Shown in pieces: positions 1-8,055 of a stretch of 64,000 nt of DNA (within the stretch, counting starts at the first letter, position 1; the number at the start of each line of letters is the position of its first letter). This stretch comes from [Zimmermannella] faecalis ATCC 13722 (GTDB taxonomy: Bacteria; Actinomycetota; Actinomycetes; Actinomycetales; Microbacteriaceae): the NCBI RefSeq assembly GCF_000381765.1, contig NZ_KB907081.1:98517-162516 (forward strand), in the 5' to 3' direction. The notes beneath the pieces were generated by a model. That model was not told the DNA's origin, ran no database searches, and saw only the letters and a program-made list of their open reading frames with translations. The position numbers and the translations under genes are program-made.

Positions 1-801
1 GAGCTTGATCGGCAGGCCCGTGCGCTCCTGCACGGCGAGCACGAACCCGCCCTTCGCCGAACCGTCGAGCTTCGTGACGACGAGGCCCGTCACCCCGGCG
101 TACTCGATGAACGCCTCGGCCTGCTGCACGCCGTTTTGCCCGGTCGTCGCGTCAAGCACGAGCAGCACCTCGCTCACGGGCGTGAGCTTCTCGACGACGC
201 GGTGCACCTTGCCGAGCTCATCCATGAGGCCCGACTTTGTCTGCAGCCGGCCGGCGGTGTCGATGATCACCATTTCGATGCCCTCGCGCATCGCGACCTC
301 GACGGTCTGATACGCGACCGACGCCGGGTCTTGCCCGTACTGCTGCGGCCGCACGATGCGCACATCCGCCCGCATCGCCCACGTGTCGAGCTGCTCGACG
401 GCGGCCGCACGGAACGTGTCGGCCGCACCCACGACCACCGTGCGGTTGAAGTTGCGCAGGAATCGGGCGAACTTGCCGATCGTCGTCGTCTTGCCGACGC
501 CGTTCACACCGACCATGAGCGTCACCGCGGGGCGCGCCGAAAGGTTGAGGGTTGTATCGAACTTCGCGAGCCGCTCCTCGATGATCTCGCTGAGCATGCG
601 GCGCAGGTCGCGCGGGTCGGTCGTCTGGTGGTGCGCCACCTGGTCGCGCAGCGCCTCGACCACCTCGTCGGTGATCGTCGGGCCGAAGTCGGCCGTGAGC
701 AGCGCATCCTCGAGGTCTTCCCACGTCGTCTCATCGATCGTCGCGCGTGTAAACATGCCCCGCAGGGCGCTACCGAGTGACCAGGATCTGCGTTCCGCCA
801 T
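1..801 (-). CDS. ftsY: Signal recognition particle receptor FtsY (C-terminus cut by window edge)
   Basis: FtsY is the SRP receptor GTPase that docks ribosome-nascent-chain-SRP complexes at the membrane. 267 residues are visible and the frame runs off the window start. The NG domain is clear: helical N domain (about 1-85), G1 P-loop GVNGVGKT at 98-105, DTFRAAA at 128-134, G3 DTAGRLQT at 181-188 and TKLDGSAKGG at 243-252. The acidic A domain of E. coli FtsY is absent, as in many actinobacteria. The start is the ATG at 801, seven bases after a TAGGCT box (814-809) with no Shine-Dalgarno, so the mRNA is probably leaderless. In related actinobacteria ftsY usually follows smc directly; here smc lies 25 kb away. 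Confidence 0.95.
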   Translation of the reverse strand, partial: MAERRSWSLGSALRGMFTRATIDETTWEDLEDALLTADFGPTITDEVVEALRDQVAHHQTTDPRDLRRMLSEIIEERLAKFDTTLNLSARPAVTLMVGVNGVGKTTTIGKFARFLRNFNRTVVVGAADTFRAAAVEQLDTWAMRADVRIVRPQQYGQDPASVAYQTVEVAMREGIEMVIIDTAGRLQTKSGLMDELGKVHRVVEKLTPVSEVLLVLDATTGQNGVQQAEAFIEYAGVTGLVVTKLDGSAKGGFVLAVQERTGLPIKL

Positions 802-840
802 GGTGCCTAGCCTACGGGAGCGGCCTCTAGGCTGGAGGCC
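802..840. promoter_or_regulatory. Bidirectional leaderless promoter region, ftsY / phosphatase
   Basis: The 39-bp divergent gap holds two TAGGCT -10 boxes, one on each strand: 814-809 reading towards ftsY and 828-833 reading towards the phosphatase. Each lies seven bases from its start codon, so both transcripts should begin at or next to the ATG. No -35 consensus is obvious. Confidence 0.6.
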
Positions 841-1428
841 ATGCGAATTGGGCTGATCAGACACGGCGAAACCGACTGGAACAAAGAAGCGCTCTTTCAG
901 GGCACGAGTGACATTCCGCTCAACGACACCGGTCTCGACCAGGCACGACGCAACGCCGTGCTGCTCGAGGGGCAGCCGTGGGGCGCGCTCTACGCGTCGC
1001 CGCTTCGCCGCACGACCCGCACGGCGCAGGAGATCGGCCGCGTGACCGGGCTCGGCGAACCGACCCCGCTGCCCGACATCATCGAACGCCACTTCGGCGA
1101 GCTCGAGGGCGCCACCGTGTTCCTGCCCGACGGCTCGCGCCGCCTCGCCGACCATCCGTCGGTCGAGCCCGTCGAGACCGTGCTCGAGCGCACCTACCGC
1201 GCGCTCGACCGCGTCACGAGCGAGGCCGAGGCGGATGCGCTCATCGTCACGCACGGCACGGTCGTGCGACTGCTGCTGAACGACCTGCTGCGAGTGGCCG
1301 CCCCCCGCGATCAGCAACCTCGCGCTCACGGTGATCGAAACCGACCCGACCGCGAAGCGCGGATTCCGCGTCGTCGTCGCAAACGGGTACCCGGTGTCAC
1401 CCGACCTCACGCACACCGTGTAGCCTAG
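841..1428 (+). CDS. Histidine phosphatase family protein, frameshifted near C-terminus
   Basis: This is a phosphoglycerate-mutase-like branch-2 phosphatase. The catalytic RHGE lies at residues 8-11, the second arginine in SPLRRTTRTA at about 54-63, and the second histidine in VTHGT near 137. The reading frame is damaged in a C6 run at 1301-1306. Downstream, the +1 frame encodes the expected family ending (ISNLALTVIE, then VVVANGYPVSP) and stops at 1423, while the open frame continues as arginine-rich nonsense to 1428. Removing one C restores a product of about 193 residues. All catalytic residues precede the lesion. It may be a recent inactivation, a phase-variable tract or a sequencing error. 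The start ATG is preceded by TAGGCT at 828-833, consistent with leaderless expression. Confidence 0.8.
   Translation: MRIGLIRHGETDWNKEALFQGTSDIPLNDTGLDQARRNAVLLEGQPWGALYASPLRRTTRTAQEIGRVTGLGEPTPLPDIIERHFGELEGATVFLPDGSRRLADHPSVEPVETVLERTYRALDRVTSEAEADALIVTHGTVVRLLLNDLLRVAAPRDQQPRAHGDRNRPDREARIPRRRRKRVPGVTRPHAHRVA
1421..1426 (+). promoter_or_regulatory. Probable -10 box for the terC transcript
   Basis: TAGCCT overlaps the frame-restored stop codon of the upstream phosphatase gene. It is placed so that transcription would begin at about 1433, just before the riboswitch aptamer. No convincing -35 is seen. Confidence 0.4.
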
Positions 1429-1436
1429 GGCGATGT

Positions 1437-1528
1437 GAAGGGGAGTATTCCTCCTCGGCGTTCTCGTCATCACGGCTGAAACACGGAGTTTCTCCCGGGA
1501 GCGTCGGCTGCCACGGCAGCGGAAGAGA
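1437..1528 (+). ncRNA. yybP-ykoY manganese riboswitch aptamer
   Basis: The leader of the TerC gene has the family's conserved pieces in order: GGGGAGTA near the 5' end (1440-1447), the internal loop segment CGTCATCACGG (about 1465-1475), a GGCTGCCACGGC stem region, and the closing GAGACCTT (about 1525-1532). The yybP-ykoY family senses Mn2+ and commonly precedes TerC/Alx/MntP-type exporters, which matches the gene downstream. The assignment rests on motif and context reading; no covariance model was run. Confidence 0.8.
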
Positions 1529-1559
1529 CCTTCAGAACGTTCCGCGAACCTTCTGGAGG
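1529..1559 (+). promoter_or_regulatory. Shine-Dalgarno-sequestering hairpin (riboswitch expression platform)
   Basis: Bases 1529-1542 pair with 1546-1559 around a 3-base loop: 14 positions with one C-C mismatch (1538/1550) and one G-T pair. The 3' arm contains the GGAGG ribosome-binding site (1555-1559) for the GTG start at 1564. The 5' arm begins in the conserved last bases of the aptamer (ACCTT), so ligand-stabilised folding could compete with this hairpin and release the site. This would be translational activation by Mn2+, as known for E. coli alx and mntP. Confidence 0.7.
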
Positions 1560-1563
1560 CACA

Positions 1564-2592
1564 GTGAATCACGTCGATTTCTGGATCTGGGCGATCAGCA
1601 TCGCCGTCATTGTTGGATTCTTCTTCTTCGACTTCTACTCGCACGTTCGGCACGCGCACGTGCCGTCGATGAAGGAGGCCGGCTTCTGGTCGGTCTTCTA
1701 CATCGTGCTCTCGTTCGGCTTCATGTTCCTCGTCGCGTGGCAGTGGGACTGGGCACACGCGGGTGACTTCATCACCGGTTACTTCACCGAGAAGGCGTTG
1801 AGCGTCGATAACCTCTTCGTCTTCCTGCTCATCATGATGAGCTTCAAGGTGCCGAAGCTCGCGCAGCAAAAGGTGCTGCTCATCGGCATCGCGATCGCGC
1901 TCGTGCTCCGCACCGTCTTCATCATCGCCGGCGCGTGGGTGCTCGACGCGTGGGCCTGGGTGTTCTACCTCTTCGGCGCGTGGCTGCTCTACATCGGCGT
2001 CAAGCAGTTCATCGACTCGTTCGACGACTCCGACCCCGAAATGCCCGGTTGGGTGCGCCACGTCAAGCGATTCGTGCCGGCGTCGGACCACTACAACGAC
2101 GACAAGTGGACGATCGTTGAGAACGGCAAAAAGGTCTTCACGCCGCTCGTCATCGTCGTCGTCGCGCTCGGCTTCACCGACCTGCTGTTCGCGCTCGACT
2201 CGATTCCCGCGATCTTCGGCATCACGCAGGAGCCGTACCTCGTGTTCATGGCGAACGCGCTCGCACTGCTCGGCCTGCGCCAGCTCTACTTCCTGCTCGA
2301 CGGCCTGCTCTCACGCCTGAAGTACCTCGACCTCGGCCTCGCGTTCATCCTCACCTTCATCGGCGTGAAGCTCGTGTTCCACGCGATGCACGTGAACGAG
2401 GTGCCGTTCATTAACGGCGGCGAGCCGATTCTCTGGGTGCCCGAGATTCCGACGTGGTTCTCGCTCGTCTACATCTTCGGCGTGCTGCTCATCGCGATCA
2501 TCGCGTCGCTCATCTACTCGAAGTACAACTCCTCCGACGACGACGCCCCCGCGGTAGAAGCGTCGGCCGACGAAACCTCCTCCTCCAACTAG
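1564..2592 (+). CDS. TerC family integral membrane protein, probable Mn2+ exporter
   Basis: 342 residues with seven or more hydrophobic segments. It carries the two acidic TerC signatures: EKALSVDNLFVF at about 76-87 and FTDLLFALDSIPAIFG at about 204-219. The conserved Asp residues are thought to coordinate the metal. The C-terminus (from about 325) is an acidic, alanine/serine-rich cytosolic tail. TerC/Alx/MeeF proteins export manganese or help metallate exported enzymes. The GTG start at 1564 is chosen because GGAGG lies five bases upstream and the frame joins the family N-terminus. The Mn riboswitch upstream strongly supports a manganese role over tellurite resistance. Confidence 0.9.
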   Translation: MNHVDFWIWAISIAVIVGFFFFDFYSHVRHAHVPSMKEAGFWSVFYIVLSFGFMFLVAWQWDWAHAGDFITGYFTEKALSVDNLFVFLLIMMSFKVPKLAQQKVLLIGIAIALVLRTVFIIAGAWVLDAWAWVFYLFGAWLLYIGVKQFIDSFDDSDPEMPGWVRHVKRFVPASDHYNDDKWTIVENGKKVFTPLVIVVVALGFTDLLFALDSIPAIFGITQEPYLVFMANALALLGLRQLYFLLDGLLSRLKYLDLGLAFILTFIGVKLVFHAMHVNEVPFINGGEPILWVPEIPTWFSLVYIFGVLLIAIIASLIYSKYNSSDDDAPAVEASADETSSSN

Positions 2593-2597
2593 AACCT

Positions 2598-2665
2598 CGC
2601 AGTTGAGTGGTCGAAAGTTGCTGTTGTGCGGCCGCACAACAGCAACTTTCGACCACTCAACTGCG
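2598..2665. repeat. Perfect 68-bp palindrome between convergent genes
   Basis: Two 34-bp arms are exact reverse complements with no spacer. The axis lies between 2631 and 2632 within GCGGCCGC. It fills the gap between terC and prpC, which converge. It could act as a bidirectional terminator, though there is no T-run on either side, or be a mobile or recombinogenic palindromic repeat. A second palindrome of the same architecture but different sequence is at 56452-56515. Confidence 0.9.
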
Positions 2666-2670
2666 GGGAA

Positions 2671-3780
2671 TTAGAGGTGGCGTTCTTCGGGGCCGTTGTA
2701 CACCGAGAGCGGGCGAATCAGGGCGTTGTTCGCGTTCTGTTCAAGCACGTGCGCCGTCCAGCCCGTCACCCGCGCCGCGACGAACAGCGGCGTGAAGGTC
2801 GGGGTGTCGAAGCCCATGAGGTGGTACGTCGGGCCGGCCGGGTAGTCGAGGTTCGGGTAGATCCCCTTGCGCTCGAGGAACTCGTCGGCGAGCGTGCGAT
2901 ACAGCTCGAGCATGTCCTCGCGACCGACGTGCGCGATCATCCGTTCCATCGCCGCCTGCATCGTCGGCACGCGCGAGTCGCCGTGCTTGTAGACGCGGTG
3001 GCCGAAGCCCATGATCTTCTTCTTGTTCGCGAGCGCGTCGTCGAGCCACGGCACGACGTTCTCGGCCGAGCCGATCTCGGCGAACGTGTGCATGACCGCC
3101 TCGTTCGCGCCGCCGTGCAGCGCGCCTTTGAGCGCGCCGACCGCGCCCGTAACTGCGCTGTAGAGGTCGGCGGTCGTCGACGCGATGACCCGCGCCGTGA
3201 ACGTCGAGGCATTGAAGGAGTGCTCCGCGTAGAGCACCATCGACACGCGGAACGCGTCGACCACCTCGGGCGCGGCTTCCTCGCCGAACGCCATCCAGAG
3301 GAAGTTCTGCGAGTAGTCGAGGTCGTCGCGCGGCGTGACGACCTCCTGCCCGTGGCGACGGCGCTGGTCGTACGCGACGACGGCCGGCAGCTGTGCGAAC
3401 AGTCGCTTCGCCTTCACGAGGTTCGCCTCGGCCGAGTTGTCCTCGGTCGTCTCGTCAGACGCGCCGATGACCGACACCGCCGTGCGCACAACATCCATGG
3501 GATGCGCCGAGGTCGGCAGCGTGTCGATCAGCGACTTCAGCTGCGGTTCGAGCGCCCGGTGTTCGCGTTCGAACCGCGCAAACTCGGCCGTCTCGTCGTC
3601 GGTCGGCAGCTCCCCGTTCCACAGCAGCAGCGCGACCTGCTCGTAGCTGCAGCGCTCGGCGAGTTCCTGCACGGGATACCCGCGGTAGAGCAGCGAGTTC
3701 GACTCGGGATTCACGCTGGAGACGGCCGTGTAGTCGACGGGCACGCCCGCGAGCCCCTTATAGATTTCCTTCGATTCCAT
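2671..3780 (-). CDS. prpC: 2-methylcitrate synthase / citrate synthase family
   Basis: Condenses propionyl-CoA with oxaloacetate to 2-methylcitrate, the first step of the methylcitrate cycle. 369 residues, typical of the short type II enzymes. Catalytic positions are intact: H222 in HGGANE, H261 in GFGHRVYK and D325 in FDTPTFTP. H187 in YAEHSFNAS is the oxaloacetate-binding histidine region. It is last in a minus-strand operon after prpB (17-bp gap), with a GAAAGGAG-like site just upstream of the ATG. Context favours methylcitrate over housekeeping citrate synthase; these enzymes often accept acetyl-CoA as well. Confidence 0.93.
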   Translation of the reverse strand: MESKEIYKGLAGVPVDYTAVSSVNPESNSLLYRGYPVQELAERCSYEQVALLLWNGELPTDDETAEFARFEREHRALEPQLKSLIDTLPTSAHPMDVVRTAVSVIGASDETTEDNSAEANLVKAKRLFAQLPAVVAYDQRRRHGQEVVTPRDDLDYSQNFLWMAFGEEAAPEVVDAFRVSMVLYAEHSFNASTFTARVIASTTADLYSAVTGAVGALKGALHGGANEAVMHTFAEIGSAENVVPWLDDALANKKKIMGFGHRVYKHGDSRVPTMQAAMERMIAHVGREDMLELYRTLADEFLERKGIYPNLDYPAGPTYHLMGFDTPTFTPLFVAARVTGWTAHVLEQNANNALIRPLSVYNGPEERHL

Positions 3781-3797
3781 CGAATGCTCCTTTGCAG

Positions 3798-4697
3798 TCA
3801 GCGCTCAACCCGAAAGTTGAACACCGAGGTGTCGAATCGGTTATACGCCTCGTAGTCGAGCAGGTCGTACAGGTCGGCGCGGTGCTGCATCTCGTCGAGC
3901 TTGTCGCGCAGGTGCCCCGACGCGGTGAGCTCGTCGAGCGCGCGCTCGGTTGCGCCCATCGAGATGCGAAGCATCGACACGGGCCAGATCACGAGGTTCA
4001 TGCCGACGTCGCGCAGCTGGTCGACAGAGAACAGCTCGCTCTTGCCGAACTCGGTCATGTTCGCGAGCAGTGGCACGTCGACGGCGGCCCGCATCGCGGC
4101 GAACTCGTCGAGCGTGCGCATCGCCTCGGGGAAGATCGCGTCGGCGCCCGCGTCGACGAGTGCCTTCGCGCGGTCGAGCGCGGCGTCGAGCCCCTCGGCG
4201 GCACGAATGTCGGTGCGCGCCATGATGAGGAAGTTCGGGTCGCGCCGGGCGTCGACGGCGGCCCGGATGCGCTTGATCGCGGTGTCGTCATCGACGACCT
4301 GCTTGCCGTCGAGGTGGCCGCACCGCTTCGGGTTGACCTGGTCTTCGATGTGGGCGCCGCCGAGGCCCGCGTCTTCGAGCTCCTGAATCGTGCGGGCGAC
4401 GTTCATCGGCTCGCCGAAGCCGGTGTCGGCGTCGATGATGGCGGGCAGGTCGGTGACGCGGGCGATCTGTCGGCCGCGACTGGCGACCTCGCTCAGGGTC
4501 GTGAGGCCGATGTCGGGCAGCCCGAGGTCGGCGGCGAGCACGGCGCCCGAGATGTAGACGCCGTCGAAGCCCTTGCGCTCGATCATCCGCGCCGAGAGCG
4601 GGTTGAACGCGCCGGGGAACCGCAGGAGCTCCCCCGAGGCGAGCCGTTCGCGCAGCCGCGCGCGCTTGTCGGCGACGGTCGTGGTGCTGTAGAACAT
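3798..4697 (-). CDS. prpB: Methylisocitrate lyase
   Basis: Splits 2-methylisocitrate into pyruvate and succinate. 299 residues, a TIM-barrel member of the isocitrate lyase/PEP mutase superfamily. It has the metal-binding DADTGFG at 89-95, the acidic pair ED at 118-119 and the hallmark KRCGH catalytic loop at 124-128. The ATG at 4697 is preceded by a GGAGGAG-type site (in the CTAGGAGGAGC context). It sits 33 bp after prpD and 17 bp before prpC in the same operon. Confidence 0.95.
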   Translation of the reverse strand: MFYSTTTVADKRARLRERLASGELLRFPGAFNPLSARMIERKGFDGVYISGAVLAADLGLPDIGLTTLSEVASRGRQIARVTDLPAIIDADTGFGEPMNVARTIQELEDAGLGGAHIEDQVNPKRCGHLDGKQVVDDDTAIKRIRAAVDARRDPNFLIMARTDIRAAEGLDAALDRAKALVDAGADAIFPEAMRTLDEFAAMRAAVDVPLLANMTEFGKSELFSVDQLRDVGMNLVIWPVSMLRISMGATERALDELTASGHLRDKLDEMQHRADLYDLLDYEAYNRFDTSVFNFRVER

Positions 4698-4730
4698 TGC
4701 TCCTCCTAGAGAAACGTCGGAACGGGCCGG

Positions 4731-6266
4731 CTAGAACAGGCCGGCGATGGGGCTCGCGGTGAGCGTGCCCGGCGCGGCGACGATCGTGAGCTGGCCGAGC
4801 TCGTCGGGCGCGAGTTCGGGCAGGCGCTGCGCGACGTCAAGGAATCGCTCGATCTCGGCGGCTTCGAGCACGCCCTCGGCGAGCGTGCGGAACTTCGCAA
4901 CGTACTGGTCGCGCGCGAACGGGCGGGCCCCGAGCGGATGCGCGTCGGCGACGGCGATCTCGTCGCGAATCTCACGCCCGTCGGTGAGGCGAATGACGAC
5001 GGCCCCGCCGAACGCCTTCTCGGCGATGTCGAGCGAGTGGTAGCGGCGCGTCCACTCCGCATCCTCGACGGTCGTGACCTTCTGCCAGAGCGCGACGGTG
5101 TCGGGTCGCGCGGCGCGCTCGGGCGCGTACGAGTCGACGTGGTGCCACGCGCCGTCTTGCAGCGCGACGGTGAAGATGTACGGGATCGAGTGGTCGAGCG
5201 TCTCGCGCGACGCCGTCGGGTCGTACTTCTGCGGGTCGTTCGCGCCCGAGCCGATGACGTAGTGGGTGTGGTGCGAGGTTTGAATCTCGATCGACTCGAC
5301 GAGCTCGGGGTTCGACACGAGCTCGGGATACGCGCCGTGGAGCTTCCGCGCGAGGTCGATCCACGCCTGCGCCTGGTACTCGGCCGAGTGCTCCTTCGTG
5401 TACGTGTCGAGAATCGCCCGCTTCGCCTCGCCGGCGCCGGGCAGCGGCACGGTGTAGCGGCCCTCGGGGCCGTCGAGCAGCCAGGCGATAACGCCGTCTT
5501 CGCCCTCGTAGATCGGCGTCGGGCTCGTCTGGCCGCGCATCGCCCGGTCGACGGCCTCGACGGCCATCTTGCCGGCGAACGCGGGTGCGTGCGCCTTCCA
5601 CGTCGAGATCTCACCCTTGCGCGACTGGCGGGTCGCGGTGGTGGTGTGCAGCGCCTGCCCGATCGCCTGGAAGATCGTTTCCGGGTCGAGGCCGAGCAGC
5701 GTGCCGATGCCGGCGGCGGCCGACGGGCCCAGGTGGGCGACGTGGTCGATCTTGTGCTTGTGCAGCGAGATGCCCTTCACGAGGTCGACCTGCACCTCGT
5801 ATCCGGTCGCGATGCCGCGCACGAGGTCGCGGCCCGTCACGCCGTTCGCGGCCGCGCGGTGCTGCGCGACCGCGAGGATCGGCGGGATGTTGTCGCCCGG
5901 GTGCGAGTACTCGGCGGCGAGGAACGTGTCGTGAAAGTCGAGCTCGCGCACGGCGACGCCGTTCGCCCAGGCGGCCCACTCGGGGCTCGTGCGCTCGTCG
6001 GTGGCGAGGCCGAAGACTGTGGCGCCCTCGCCGCCGCGCGACACGGGGTGGGCGGTTGCCTGCCCGCGGGCGGCGATGATCGGGGCACGGTTGAGCGACG
6101 CGGCCGCGACCGAGGCGTTGTCGATGACGCGGTTGATGACCATCTCGGTGACGTCGTCGTCGACCTCGACGGGGTCGGCCGCGAGCGCGGCGAGCTTCCA
6201 CGCGAGCTGGTCTTCGCGGGCGAGCTGTTCGTCGGAGCGGTAGGTGCGAACTTCGTGGTCGTGCAC
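4731..6266 (-). CDS. prpD: 2-methylcitrate dehydratase, MmgE/PrpD family
   Basis: Dehydrates 2-methylcitrate to 2-methyl-cis-aconitate. 511 residues, close to the usual 480-505. Typical PrpD signatures are visible, such as [20 protein letters not shown] near 150-170 and the central [16 protein letters not shown] stretch near 215-230. A short N-terminal extension ([16 protein letters not shown]) is common in actinobacterial copies. First structural gene after the GntR regulator (60-bp gap, with an AAAGGA site), followed by prpB and prpC. The aconitase-like step of the pathway is not encoded nearby, so a general aconitase presumably supplies it. Confidence 0.94.
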   Translation of the reverse strand: MHDHEVRTYRSDEQLAREDQLAWKLAALAADPVEVDDDVTEMVINRVIDNASVAAASLNRAPIIAARGQATAHPVSRGGEGATVFGLATDERTSPEWAAWANGVAVRELDFHDTFLAAEYSHPGDNIPPILAVAQHRAAANGVTGRDLVRGIATGYEVQVDLVKGISLHKHKIDHVAHLGPSAAAGIGTLLGLDPETIFQAIGQALHTTTATRQSRKGEISTWKAHAPAFAGKMAVEAVDRAMRGQTSPTPIYEGEDGVIAWLLDGPEGRYTVPLPGAGEAKRAILDTYTKEHSAEYQAQAWIDLARKLHGAYPELVSNPELVESIEIQTSHHTHYVIGSGANDPQKYDPTASRETLDHSIPYIFTVALQDGAWHHVDSYAPERAARPDTVALWQKVTTVEDAEWTRRYHSLDIAEKAFGGAVVIRLTDGREIRDEIAVADAHPLGARPFARDQYVAKFRTLAEGVLEAAEIERFLDVAQRLPELAPDELGQLTIVAAPGTLTASPIAGLF

Positions 6267-6326
6267 GGTGGTCCTTTCGGCGGGGCGGGTCAGCAGGGTT
6301 GGATACTCGGTGGCGGAGACGCGGGG

Positions 6327-6965
6327 TCAGGTGTCGATGCGCGCGAGCGCGTTGCGCAGGCTGCGGCTGAGGTGAACGTGGGTCGCGTGCGTCGCGAGCT
6401 CGGCGTCGCCCGCGAGGATCGCGTCGACGACGAGGAGGTGTTCGGCGGCGGCCTCGCGCAGCCGATCGGGGTCGTGGCGCGCAATGCGGCGCACGCGTGC
6501 CGAGTGCAGGCGGGCGCTCGACAGCGCGGCCTCGAGGTAGGGGTTTGCGACGGCGGCCGAGATGGCCGCGTCAAGGTCGTCAACCACCTCGAAGTAGCGG
6601 GCAACGCCCGACTCCCCCGCCTCGAGCTGCTGGGGTGCCGCGGCGAGCCGCTCGCGGAGCTCGGCGAACGGTGCCTCGTCGCGCCGGCGGGCGGCGAGCG
6701 ACGCGGCCGTCGCCTCGAGCGCCTGCCGCAGCTCGTACACCTCGCGGATGCGCTCGGCCGAGAGGTCGGTCACGACGAGCACGCGCGGCGACTGTGCCCG
6801 CACGAGGCCGTCGGCGGTGAGGCGCGTGAACGCGGCGCGCACCGGAGTGCGGCTCACCCCGAGCCGGGTCGACTGCTCGACCTCGGCGAGCTGGGTGCCG
6901 GGCTCGAGCACGCCGTCGAGGATCTCGTCGCGCAGTGTTGCGTACGCTCGTTCGCTCGCGCGCAT
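6327..6965 (-). CDS. GntR family transcriptional regulator, FCD type (prp operon)
   Basis: 212 residues: N-terminal winged helix (about 1-70, including LGVSRTPVRAAFTRLTADGLV) and an all-helical FCD ligand/metal domain (about 85-205) with the conserved Asp and His residues of the fold. It is the promoter-proximal gene of the methylcitrate operon, so it probably controls its own operon in response to a propionate-derived intermediate. GAGGAGG lies just before the ATG. Two similar 13-base sites upstream are candidate operators. In corynebacteria the same role is played by an unrelated PrpR, so the ligand is inferred only. Confidence 0.85.
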   Translation of the reverse strand: MRASERAYATLRDEILDGVLEPGTQLAEVEQSTRLGVSRTPVRAAFTRLTADGLVRAQSPRVLVVTDLSAERIREVYELRQALEATAASLAARRRDEAPFAELRERLAAAPQQLEAGESGVARYFEVVDDLDAAISAAVANPYLEAALSSARLHSARVRRIARHDPDRLREAAAEHLLVVDAILAGDAELATHATHVHLSRSLRNALARIDT

Positions 6966-6979
6966 CTGACCTCCTCGTA

Positions 6980-7044
6980 GTTATGCATACATTAACGCGC
7001 CATTACGCGAACTACCAGCCTCAGAACCTGAGTAACGTATACAC
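6980..7044. promoter_or_regulatory. Candidate paired operator for the GntR/prp operon
   Basis: Read on the minus strand, two related 13-mers occur 52 bp (about five helical turns) apart: GTGTATACGTTAC at 7044-7032 and ATGTATGCATAAC at 6992-6980. Each has a near-palindromic core (GTATAC, TATGCATA). The nearer one overlaps a plausible -10 (TAATGT) and lies 15 bp before the regulator's start. The layout suits autorepression with looping. Confidence 0.45.
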
Positions 7045-7063
7045 AACCGGGCCATGCCCGGCG

Positions 7064-7936
7064 CTACGGCAGCAGCCCCTCCCGGCGCGCGGCAGCGACC
7101 GCGGCGGCGCGCGAGTGCTCCCCGAGCTTGCGAAGCACCGACCCGAGATAGCTCTTCACGGTCGACTCCGTCAGCCCGAGCTCGGCACCGATCTCGGCGT
7201 TGCGCCAACCGAGCGCGACGTACCCGAGCACGTCGAGTTCGCGCGGCGAGAGCGGCCCCCGCGCCGCGCGGGGCGCGTCGAGCTCGGGATGCGCGATGCC
7301 AACCAGGCGCCGCTCGAGCGCCTCGAGGCGCAGCCGCAGGGCGTCGTCGCCGACGTCGGCGCTGATCGCGCGCAGCTCGGCGTAGCTCGAGCGCAGCAGT
7401 TCGAGCTGTGTCGCCGTGATCGGCGCCGCGGCGCGCATCGTCACGCGGGCAGCGTCGGCGGCCCGCTCGCGCGCCCGCACGACCTGGTCTCGCGCCCGCA
7501 GCCGCCGGGCGAGTTCGGCGGCCGTGCGCTCGGCCGACCCGAGCACGACCGGGCCGAGTGGCGCATCCGTTCGGCTCGCCCCGTAAATGACGCCGCGCAT
7601 CGCGCCCTCGACCTCGATTGGCACCGCAATCAGCGACCGCACGCCCTCGCCGAGCACCGCCCGGTCGTAGTCGTGCGTGATCGCTCGCGACCGGCCGTAG
7701 TGCGTCGTGAGCTTCGGCCGCCGTTCGGCGATCACGCGCCCGCCGAGACCGCGGGTCGTGCGAACGTGCAGGCCGGCCATCGTGCCCGTGATCTGCCCTC
7801 GCAGCGCCGTCACCTGCACGCCCTCGTCGCTCGCCATGCCACCGAACACGAACGGGAACGCGCCGTCGCGCTTCAGTTCGTCGAGGCTGCGTTCGAGCAG
7901 CTCGTACTCGGACAGGACACTGCTTCGTTGCATCAT
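7064..7936 (-). CDS. RamA-like regulator: GAF-type domain plus LuxR helix-turn-helix
   Basis: 290 residues. The N-terminal half looks like a GAF sensor (LTTHYGRSRAITHDYD and SLIAVPIEVEGAMRGVIYG near 75-125), then a helical linker, then a LuxR/FixJ HTH at about 228-275 (LSPRELDVLGYVALG, NAEIGAELGLTESTVKSYL). This layout and length match RamA of Corynebacterium glutamicum, the activator of acetate metabolism. The divergent neighbours are the DUF485 plus symporter pair, equivalent to the RamA-controlled mctBC, which strengthens the match. An in-frame TTG at 7945 could add three residues, but ATG-ATG at 7936/7933 is the more natural start. No strong Shine-Dalgarno is seen. Confidence 0.8.
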   Translation of the reverse strand: MMQRSSVLSEYELLERSLDELKRDGAFPFVFGGMASDEGVQVTALRGQITGTMAGLHVRTTRGLGGRVIAERRPKLTTHYGRSRAITHDYDRAVLGEGVRSLIAVPIEVEGAMRGVIYGASRTDAPLGPVVLGSAERTAAELARRLRARDQVVRARERAADAARVTMRAAAPITATQLELLRSSYAELRAISADVGDDALRLRLEALERRLVGIAHPELDAPRAARGPLSPRELDVLGYVALGWRNAEIGAELGLTESTVKSYLGSVLRKLGEHSRAAAVAAARREGLLP

Positions 7937-8055
7937 CGCTACCAACTTTCGGAGGTAGTAGGCACTCTAGCGAATCCCTAACTTTGGTCGACAGTGGCGC
8001 AACGTGGCGCCGCTGCCCGCCGCAGCGTTGCGGACGCGGACGAGAAGGAGGCCCC

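Noticed and set aside
1564..2592. Tellurite resistance protein as the function of the TerC-family gene
   Set aside because: No other ter genes are present, and a manganese riboswitch precedes it.
2671..3780. Housekeeping citrate synthase (gltA) for this gene
   Set aside because: Short length and placement after prpD and prpB favour 2-methylcitrate synthase; dual activity remains possible.
4938..6980. 680-codon plus-strand frame antisense to prpD and the GntR gene
   Set aside because: Composition is typical antisense noise (Arg, Val, Asp runs) and the minus strand encodes recognised enzymes.
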